Origin: Paraburkholderia xenovorans LB400
GTDB lineage: Bacteria; Pseudomonadota; Gammaproteobacteria; Burkholderiales; Burkholderiaceae
Reading direction: 5' to 3'
NCBI RefSeq assembly: GCF_000013645.1
Contig: NC_007953.1
Location: 744,001-808,000 of the forward strand
DNA: 64,000 bases
Shown: positions 58,322-64,000 of the stretch, piece by piece
Layout of the letters: every line of letters begins with the position of its first letter
Position numbering within the stretch: position 1 is the stretch's first letter
Made by a program: the position numbers and the translations under genes
The notes under the pieces: generated by a model
Database searches by the model: none
What the model was told of the DNA's origin: nothing
Seen by the model: only the letters and a program-made list of their open reading frames with translations

Positions 58322-58470
58322 CTTCTCACATGCAGTACGTGTGCAGATATCCGGCAACCAGTCGCATCAGCGCGAACTGGCCTGTAGCAGGCACTTCGGA
58401 CTGGTCAGCCATGCCCTACCGTTGCTGGACAACCATTGCAGCCGTAGCCATCCGCAGGCCTGCGGTGCGC

Positions 58471-59301
58471 TCAGCGGTGCTCCGTGTCGGTGACGAATCC
58501 CTGAAGGGCCGAAAGGCGCTCAGCGGCGTGCTGTACCACCTCCCGCAAACGCTCAAGGCCTGCGACGGCGCGACTTGTCGGAGCCGCGAGAACCAGCGCC
58601 AGTTCCACGCTGCCCTGTCCGTCGAAAATCGGCGCTACCAGTCCCGAGCCCCCTTCGGCCATTTCGTCGATCGACACACACACGCCCTCGGCACGCACCT
58701 GCTTCAGACGCTGCAGCAACTGCTTGCGCGACGTGACCGTCCGGCTGGTGATGGGATCCATCCTGACCCGCTTCAGATAGTCATCGACAAATGCTCCTGG
58801 CGCATAGGCGAGCAACAGCTTGCCCAGCGCCGAGGCATACAACGGCCTCGTGTCACCCACTTCGGGAGCGAAGCGCACAGGATGCGGACTCACTACGCGC
58901 AGCTTGTAGACAGCCGCATTCCTGTCCTGCGAGAACGTCCCGATCAGCGCAGTCTCTCCGGTAAGTTCCGCCACTTCCTGCAATACCTGACGCGCGGTCG
59001 ACTCAAAGTCGCTGGCCGAACCGATACGTGCCGCGAGCCGGTGGCTTGCCATGCCGAGTTCGAATCCGGCCGCTGTGCGGCGCACGTAGGCCGCTGCCTC
59101 CAGCGCCCTTAGCATGTGCATCGCGCTCGTCTTCGGCATGCCAAGTTCAACGCTCAGTGCGCCGAGCGACATTGGACTGTTGGCCAGTGCCTCGAGCACC
59201 TGCATTGCCCTAACCGGAGCGCGGGGGGGCGTGCGAGTGCCTGTGTCGGTGGCGGCGTTCGCGTTCCGATATACCGTTCGCGAGAGTTCGTCTGTTCTCA
59301 T
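58471..59301 (-). CDS. IclR-family transcriptional regulator
   Basis: 276 aa from ATG 59301; the frame extends further upstream but family length and the AT-rich promoter argue for this start. Winged helix about residues 28-90 (PVRAMQVLEALANSPMSLGA, LGMPKTSAMHMLRALEAAA). Effector domain with YASALGKLLLAYAPG and SIDEMAEGGSGLVAPIFDG. Divergent from the enoyl-CoA hydratase operon 279 bases away, its likely target. Confidence 0.9.
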   Translation of the reverse strand: MRTDELSRTVYRNANAATDTGTRTPPRAPVRAMQVLEALANSPMSLGALSVELGMPKTSAMHMLRALEAAAYVRRTAAGFELGMASHRLAARIGSASDFESTARQVLQEVAELTGETALIGTFSQDRNAAVYKLRVVSPHPVRFAPEVGDTRPLYASALGKLLLAYAPGAFVDDYLKRVRMDPITSRTVTSRKQLLQRLKQVRAEGVCVSIDEMAEGGSGLVAPIFDGQGSVELALVLAAPTSRAVAGLERLREVVQHAAERLSALQGFVTDTEHR

Positions 59302-60250
59302 ATGGAAATAGTGTACGAATATGAAAATGAATTTTAGAATGAGTTTAACAAGATAGCCATCACAAAATTGCTGGAGACAACGATGAAGTACCTCATACGC
59401 ATCTTCTCCCCTTGACCGTTGAAAACCGGGTATTGGCGCCTGCGGCGGCGATACCGGGCACGCAAACGTCTTCCGCTGTGAATGGCGGGCCGCTGGCAGA
59501 ACGCGTTGCCCCCCGCAGTTGCGCGGAGATGTCGTCAATTGAAACACCAACATTTGAAACTGGCAGGAGGCAGCAGGCCATGGAACTGAAGGTCACGCAA
59601 TACGAGATCAACGCGGACGGCGTCGCGACAGTGCGCTTTGACCGACCCAACCGAGGAAACTCCTGGACATCCCGCATGAATGCGGAGTACCGCTGGATCA
59701 TGAATGAGGCAGACCAGGACCCGGCCGTGCGCGTCATCGTGCTGACGGGTGCGGGTAGGCATTTCAGTGTCGGCGCGGACCACAAGGCGCTCGACTTCTA
59801 CGCGGAAGGCGACAAGGACTATGTGGCGAGCGTGAACCCGGAGGCATTTGCGCAACCGGGTCACGGTGTGCGACCGGAGTTCGATCATGAACTCGTATGG
59901 CATTGGGGCCTTCAAAAACCCGTCATCGCTGCGATCAATGGTGCATGTGCCGGCATTGCGGTGGGCATCGCGGGTTTCTGCGACCTGCGTTATGCCGTTG
60001 CCGGAGCCAAGCTGACGACCGCCACCGCCCGCCTCGGGTTGCCGGCCGAATACGGTCTTTCCTGGCTATTGCCTCGCCTGATTGGCGTCACCCATGCAGC
60101 GGATGTCCTGCTTACAGGCCGCATTTTCACGGCCGAGGAGGCGTACCACATGGGATTCGTCAACGCGGTCTTCACACGCGAAGAGTTCGACAGCAGGATC
60201 AGCGAGATTGCAACCTCCATTGCGCGTACCGTGTCGCCACGCTCAGCGCG

Positions 60251-60257
60251 CACAACC
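60251..60257. repeat. Target site duplication, left copy (CACAACC)
   Basis: Identical to 63681-63687 immediately right of the transposon; 7 bp. Confidence 0.9.
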
Positions 60258-60400
60258 TGAGCGTGAGCACGTAAATCGATGGGAATTCGGGGCGTTTTGA
60301 GCAGCTTGCGTGATGTAGCGGAGGGGGTCTCCCTCAGGTATCTTGCACAAACGACGCCCAAGGGAGAGTCTCGTGTCTGCCAAGAACCGAGACTTCCAGA

Positions 60401-60979
60401 GTGTGCCACGTGAGTGCCCGCGATCCCACCTTCTATCACCTGCTGTTACGTATCGATCAGGACTACGCCGAACAGACCCGCGCGCAGCGTTGTCGCTGCG
60501 GTGGCGTACTCCATAGCGCCCGCTACCCGCGCAAGCCGCGCGGAATTTCATACGAAGCCCGCTGCCACTGCGAGTTCCGCTACAGCTTCTGCTGCGCCGA
60601 CTGTCGCCGTCGTACCACGCCATTCTCGGTGCGCTTTCTCGGCCGGCGCGTCTATACCGCCGCAATCATGATTGTCGTCAGCGCCACGCGTGCGAGCGCC
60701 GGTACGGCCGCGGCAATGCGCCAGCTCGATGCGCTGGGCGTGCCACCCTCGACGATCGCACGATGGCGGCACTGGTGGACGACCGGGTTTGTCGGTACAC
60801 CGCTCTGGGCGCTCGGACGGGCGGCGTTCGTGCCACCCGTCGAGACCGCACAGGTGCCGGCAAGCCTGCTCGAGCGCTTCGCTACCACGCAGCCTGCCGA
60901 GCCATTGCCATGCCTGCTGCGCTGGCTCTCGCCGCTCACCAGCGGCAGCGCCGTGAGCACCCTGCGTGAGGGACGGTAA
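60401..60979 (+). CDS. Transposon-encoded zinc-ribbon/HTH protein (unknown role)
   Basis: 192 aa if the GTG at 60401 is used; GTG 60410 is an alternative. Cysteines form zinc sites: C31-x-C33-G, C55-x-C57, C64-C65-x-x-C68 (RCRCGGV, RCHCEFRYSFCCADC). A possible helix-turn-helix follows at about 108-128 (DALGVPPSTIARWRHWW). The layout, zinc ribbon plus HTH in an ATPase-dependent transposon, is reminiscent of target-selecting TniQ/TnsD proteins, but I see no TniQ motif, so this is only an idea. A GGGAGAG with a GTG at 60373 lies in another frame and leads nowhere. Confidence 0.65.
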   Translation: MCHVSARDPTFYHLLLRIDQDYAEQTRAQRCRCGGVLHSARYPRKPRGISYEARCHCEFRYSFCCADCRRRTTPFSVRFLGRRVYTAAIMIVVSATRASAGTAAAMRQLDALGVPPSTIARWRHWWTTGFVGTPLWALGRAAFVPPVETAQVPASLLERFATTQPAEPLPCLLRWLSPLTSGSAVSTLREGR

Positions 60980-61077
60980 CCGCCCGCAGAACTTGTCGCT
61001 CGCCCCCCTCGGACTGCGCCGGTAGTCTCGCCTCTCCCCCGAATCGCGGCGCGGTGCGCCGCATCCCTGGAGAGAGC

Positions 61078-62514
61078 ATGACTGAACTTCACGATTTACC
61101 CCTGCGGGATCGTTGGGCGCGCCTGCGCTTTGCGGTCGTGGGCCCCTTGCTGGCAGCACCGCCTGACCCCGGGCAGGTGCGCGAACTCATCACCGCGCTG
61201 GCCGCCAAACGCTGGCGTCATCCCGTCACTGGCGACGATGTCCAGTTCGGCCGCTCCACCGTTGAGCGGTGGTTCTACCGGGCCCGCAAGGCGGCCCACG
61301 ATCCGGTTGCGAGCCTGCGCGACCGCAAGCGCCCCAGCGGCGCCGGCGCAAGCCTGTCGCCTCAGGCGGTACAGGCGATTCGCGCGCAGTACCGGGAACA
61401 TCCCGGCTGGACCTGCCAGTTGCACTTCGACAATCTCAAGGTCACGCTCGGCCAGGCGTTCCTGCCGTCGTACACGACGGTGCGTCGTTATCTGCGTGCG
61501 CAGGGCCTGTACCGTGAACGCAGGCCGCGTCATACCAGCACCGGCGCGATGCTCGCACGCGATCGCCTCGAGAAGCTCGAGGTCCGCAGCTTCGAGGTCG
61601 AACACGTCAACGCGCTCTGGCATCTCGATTTCCATCACGGCTCGCGCAAGCTGCTCACGCATGATGGCCAGTGGATCACGCCGATGCTGCTGTGCGTGCT
61701 CGATGACCGTTCGCGCGTCGTCTGTCACGCGCAATGGTTTCTCGATGAGACCGCACGTAGTCTGATCCATGGGCTCACCCAGGCGCTCCAGCGTCGTGGC
61801 CGGCCTCGCGCACTGATGACCGACAACGGCGCAGCAATGCTTGCCGAGGAGACGACCGCCGGCTTGCTCGCGCTCGGCGTGCTGCACCAGACGACCTTGC
61901 CATATTCGCCGTACCAGAACGCGAAGCAGGAGACGTTCTGGGCCCGCATCGAAGGGCGCGTGATGGCCATGCTCGAAGGCGAGCCCAATCTCACGCTCGA
62001 ACTGCTCAATCAGGCCACCCACGCGTGGATCGAGCGCGAGTACCACCACGCGCATCATTCCGAGATCGGTGGCACGCCGCTCAAACGCTATCTGGCCGGC
62101 CCCGATGTGGGTCGCGAATGCCCGTCGAGTGACGCGCTGCGCGCCGCATTCCGTATCGACGTGACGCGCGCCCAGCGGCGCTCGGATGGCACCGTGAGTC
62201 TGGCCGGCACGCGCTTCGAGATCCCCTCGGCCTACCGGCACCTGCAGCGCGTGCACCTGCGCTACGCGCGCTGGGACCTGAGCGGCGTCGATCTCGTTGA
62301 CGCCGATAGCGGCACCGTGCTGTGCCCGCTGCGGCCGCTGGACAAGGCCGCCAATGCTGATGGCCAGCGTCGGCGACTCGATGCCGTCAATGTCGAGCCG
62401 CCACCGGCCAGTGCGCCCGGCATCGCGCCGCTGCTACGCCAGATGCTGGCCGACCACGCTGCAACCGGGTTGCCGCCAGCCTGGATTCCCGCCAGTTGGC
62501 AGGAGGAGGCATGA
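61078..62514 (+). CDS. DDE transposase (retroviral-integrase fold, Mu/TnsB/IS481-like)
   Basis: 478 aa from ATG 61078, preceded by GGAGAGAG; an in-frame ATG at 61054 would add eight residues. N-terminal DNA-binding region about residues 10-150 with DVQFGRSTVERWFYRARKAA and SYTTVRRYLRAQGLYRERRP. Catalytic core: Asp184 (WHLDFHHG), Asp249 (LMTDNGAAM), Glu285 (NAKQETFWARIEG); the last two are separated by 35 residues. A beta-barrel-like C-terminal part (about 370-440) resembles the Mu-transposase C-terminal domain. Stop overlaps the ATPase start (ATGA). Confidence 0.9.
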   Translation: MTELHDLPLRDRWARLRFAVVGPLLAAPPDPGQVRELITALAAKRWRHPVTGDDVQFGRSTVERWFYRARKAAHDPVASLRDRKRPSGAGASLSPQAVQAIRAQYREHPGWTCQLHFDNLKVTLGQAFLPSYTTVRRYLRAQGLYRERRPRHTSTGAMLARDRLEKLEVRSFEVEHVNALWHLDFHHGSRKLLTHDGQWITPMLLCVLDDRSRVVCHAQWFLDETARSLIHGLTQALQRRGRPRALMTDNGAAMLAEETTAGLLALGVLHQTTLPYSPYQNAKQETFWARIEGRVMAMLEGEPNLTLELLNQATHAWIEREYHHAHHSEIGGTPLKRYLAGPDVGRECPSSDALRAAFRIDVTRAQRRSDGTVSLAGTRFEIPSAYRHLQRVHLRYARWDLSGVDLVDADSGTVLCPLRPLDKAANADGQRRRLDAVNVEPPPASAPGIAPLLRQMLADHAATGLPPAWIPASWQEEA

Positions 62515-63368
62515 GCCAGCGTCTGCAAGCCCTCTACGGCCTGAAGTGGAACCCGTTCTCGCCGGAGCTTCCCCTCGAGGCACTGTACGTGCCGCCGCGC
62601 GTCGAGAACTTCTGCTGGCGCATCGAGAACGCGCTCGTGCGCGAAGGCGGCTTCGCGATGATCCACGGCGAGCCGGGTACCGGCAAGAGCGTGGTTATGC
62701 GCGTGCTGGCCGAGAAGCTCGAGCGACTGACCGATCTGACAGTCGTCTCGATCAATCATCCGCAGAGCAACCTCGCCGACTTCTATCGCGAGATGGGCGA
62801 CATCTTCGGTCTGGAACTCCGGCCGCACAACCGCTGGGGCGGCTTCAGGTCGCTGCGCGACCGGTGGATGTCGCACCTGCAAAGCACGCGCCGGCGCCCA
62901 ATCCTATTGATCGACGAAGCGCAGGAAATGAGTCCCGGCGTGCTCAACGAACTGCGGCTCATGGCCAGCGCCCGCTTCGATTCGCAGCCCCTGCTGTGTG
63001 TGGTGCTCGCCGGCGACACGCGCCTGACCGACAAGCTGCGGCGCGACGAACTGCTGCCACTGGGCAGCCGTATCCGTTCCCGCCTGGGGACCGAGAAGGC
63101 TTCGGCCGACGACCTGCTGGCCTGCCTCGATCATCTGCTCGCCAGCGCCGGCGCCCCGCAACTGATGACGCCGCCGCTGCGCCACACGCTGTGCGAACAC
63201 GCGCTGGGCAACTACCGCGTGCTCACCACGCTCGCCAACGAACTGCTCACCACCGCCGCGCAGCGCGAACTGTCCGAACTCGACGAGAAGCTGTACTTCG
63301 AGGTCTTTGCACCATCAACACAGTCCTCGCGCCGCACGCCAGCGCGTCAACCCAACGGAGCCCGATGA
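62511..63368 (+). CDS. AAA ATPase of the transposon (ExeA/TniB/TnsC-like)
   Basis: 285 aa. ATG at 62511 after GGAGGAGG. Walker A GEPGTGKS at 53-60, Walker B ILLIDEAQEM (Asp135-Glu136), a sensor-1 region LLCVVLAGDTRL and LPLGSRIRSRLG. The ATPase module of ATP-dependent transposons recruits or activates the transposase at a target, as MuB, TnsC, TniB and IstB do. Start overlaps the transposase stop, so the two are made in step. Confidence 0.88.
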   Translation: MSQRLQALYGLKWNPFSPELPLEALYVPPRVENFCWRIENALVREGGFAMIHGEPGTGKSVVMRVLAEKLERLTDLTVVSINHPQSNLADFYREMGDIFGLELRPHNRWGGFRSLRDRWMSHLQSTRRRPILLIDEAQEMSPGVLNELRLMASARFDSQPLLCVVLAGDTRLTDKLRRDELLPLGSRIRSRLGTEKASADDLLACLDHLLASAGAPQLMTPPLRHTLCEHALGNYRVLTTLANELLTTAAQRELSELDEKLYFEVFAPSTQSSRRTPARQPNGAR

Positions 63369-63369
63369 C

Positions 63370-63585
63370 ATGTCCCGTAAAGCATCACCTCACAAACCCA
63401 ACGCCTCCCGGCGCCTGCCATTGCCCGAGCTCTCCGACGAGGCAGCCTACATGATGCAGTTCTTCATCGAAGACCTCTATCTGTGGTTCAGCCGCACCTA
63501 CGCCACCCAGATCCGCCGCTATCGCGAGCCCTGGTACCGCGGTCCGACACAGCCGCCACACCAGAGCATCGACGAGCCATTCTGA
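63370..63585 (+). CDS. 71-aa transposon-encoded protein of unknown function
   Basis: ATG at 63370, one base after the ATPase stop. 71 residues: a basic N-terminus (MSRKASPHKPNASRRLPLP), then a likely helix ELSDEAAYMMQFFIEDLYLW and an aromatic, arginine-rich end (RRYREPWYRGPTQPPHQ). No known family. Its tight coupling to the ATPase gene and the terminator after it argue that it is a genuine gene of the element. Confidence 0.65.
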   Translation: MSRKASPHKPNASRRLPLPELSDEAAYMMQFFIEDLYLWFSRTYATQIRRYREPWYRGPTQPPHQSIDEPF

Positions 63586-63591
63586 AACGAC

Positions 63592-63617
63592 AACGGGAGC
63601 TTCATCGCTCCCGTTTT
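63592..63617 (+). terminator. Rho-independent terminator of the transposon operon
   Basis: A perfect 9-bp stem (AACGGGAGC/GCTCCCGTT) with loop TTCATC, then TTAC. It starts 7 bases after the last stop codon of the element. Confidence 0.7.
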
Positions 63618-63654
63618 ACTTCGTCCCTCGAACATCATTTATGTTGCTCATTGC

Positions 63655-63687
63655 CCCATCGATTTACGTGCTCACGCTCACACAACC
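63655..63687. repeat. Right terminal inverted repeat and right target duplication
   Basis: 63655-63680 is the exact reverse complement of 60258-60283. CACAACC follows at 63681-63687, as at 60251-60257. Confidence 0.92.
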
Positions 63688-63875
63688 AAGCGTCAGATCT
63701 ATGGCGAGTTGATGGAGTCGAACGTCGGCCTCTGCATTGAGGATTCCAAACGTCTCATCGGCAAACTCATGCTGGAAAGCGATTTTCCCGAAGGCGTCGC
63801 CGCCCTGCAGCAAGGCCGTGCACCGAAATTCGCAGGCCTTGGTGCAGGTTCTGACAGCACGACGGAGCAAGAGGC

Positions 63876-64000
63876 ATGACGATTGAAACAACTGAAGCTG
63901 CACCGCGCTGGGGTACCCGCGTGGTACAAGGCATCGTTGCCGGTCACGAATGCAAGGTGTACGAGCAGCGGCCCCGGTCAGTGGCGGAACTGCTCGTCGA
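63876..64000 (+). CDS. Probable acyl-CoA ligase (AMP-dependent synthetase), 5' part only
   Basis: 41 codons to the window edge. ATG overlaps the hydratase stop. The visible start (WGTRVVQGIVAGHECKVYEQ, RPRSVAELLV) fits the beginning of AMP-forming acyl-CoA ligases, in which a short barrel-like segment precedes the catalytic core. The link with an enoyl-CoA hydratase gene fits breakdown of an organic acid via CoA esters. Transcription from the upstream promoter is now cut by the transposon and its terminator. Confidence 0.5.
   Translation, partial: MTIETTEAAPRWGTRVVQGIVAGHECKVYEQRPRSVAELLV

Larger units (their letters stand above)
60258..63680 (+). mobile_element. Four-gene transposon with D-D-35-E transposase and AAA ATPase
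   Basis: 3423 bp. The terminal inverted repeats are perfect over 26 bases (60258-60283 and 63655-63680, starting TGAGCGTGAGCACG). The ends have the form 5'-TG...CA-3'. Flanked by the 7-bp duplication CACAACC. Subterminal copies of a TGAGCA-N7-TGATG type motif lie at about 60298 (left) and 63650 (right, reading inward). Genes: zinc-ribbon/HTH protein, transposase, ATPase, 71-aa protein, then a terminator. All appear intact, and the clean duplication suggests a recent insertion. It resembles Tn7, Tn5053 and IS21 in needing an ATPase, but I cannot match it to a named family. Confidence 0.9.
59580..63879 (+). pseudogene. Enoyl-CoA hydratase/isomerase-family gene split by a transposon
   Basis: Left part 59580-60257 (226 codons), right part 63688-63879 (63 codons plus stop). 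Removing the element and one copy of the CACAACC duplication gives a continuous 289-aa protein across SPRSARTTKRQIYGELMES. Crotonase marks: VGADHKALDFY, the oxyanion region INGACAGIAVGIAGFCDLRY, and LGLPAEYGLSWLLPRLIG. The family hydrates, isomerises or opens CoA esters. The start ATG lies after GGAGG. The stop overlaps the next ATG (ATGA), so both genes formed one operon. At present the protein would end in three foreign residues at TGA 60258. Confidence 0.92.

Overview
The window is GC-rich and has the gene content and codon style of a Burkholderiaceae chromosome or large replicon (Paraburkholderia, Caballeronia or Burkholderia type). Typical signs are a trimeric OmpC-type porin, an arginine deiminase operon with FNR-type boxes, many FCD-type GntR, IclR and LysR regulators beside small catabolic operons, and abundant IS elements. 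No rRNA, tRNA or CRISPR array was seen.

Layout. (1) 0.1-8.5 kb: an XRE-cupin regulator divergent from a seven-gene catabolic run (GNAT, GhrA-like reductase, tartrate/malate dehydrogenase, succinate-semialdehyde-type dehydrogenase, AstE/aspartoacylase-like hydrolase, cupin, DadA-like oxidase). (2) 8.5-16 kb: gene remnants (LysR, EamA), a GFA protein, a MarR-membrane protein-MFS operon with a palindromic operator, a frameshifted IS1182 element and a decayed IS630 element inside a serine recombinase. (3) 16-28.9 kb: a low-oxygen island with a PAS histidine kinase, a decayed phaC joined to a fabI-like tail, an NRAMP-related transporter, a Crp/Fnr regulator and arcD-decarboxylase-arcA-arcB-arcC. 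Three TTGAT-N4-ATCAA-type boxes lie in its promoter regions. (4) 29-32.6 kb: oleate hydratase pseudogene, IS30, IS3 fragment, broken RES-domain gene and a DUF3742 gene, probably the scar of an integrative element. (5) 32.7-39.7 kb: a hydantoin/cyclic-amide utilisation locus: racemase-like protein, GntR, ABC importer, Asp/Glu-racemase-superfamily protein, dihydropyrimidinase. (6) 40-46.4 kb: porin, amidase, amidohydrolase and a second GntR, two of whose promoter regions share a GTCGAC pair. (7) 46.6-48 kb: dnaE2 and integrase remnants. (8) 48-55 kb: DUF4198 protein and TonB receptor, ABC-2 permease remnant, LysE exporter, HAMP fragment and an HdeD-like membrane protein carrying a putative permuted papain-like domain. 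(9) 55.7-58.3 kb: LysR, tautomerase and a pile-up of four truncated genes. (10) 58.5-64 kb: IclR divergent from an enoyl-CoA hydratase and acyl-CoA ligase operon; the hydratase is split by a 3.4-kb transposon.

The most interesting item is that transposon (60258-63680). It has perfect 26-bp terminal inverted repeats, a 7-bp target duplication, a D-D-35-E transposase, an AAA ATPase of the ExeA/TnsC/TniB kind, a zinc-ribbon/HTH protein and a 71-aa protein, plus subterminal repeats. It resembles Tn7, Tn5053 and IS21 in logic but I cannot assign it to a named family. The window as a whole shows intact metabolic operons separated by strongly eroded, IS-shaped segments.
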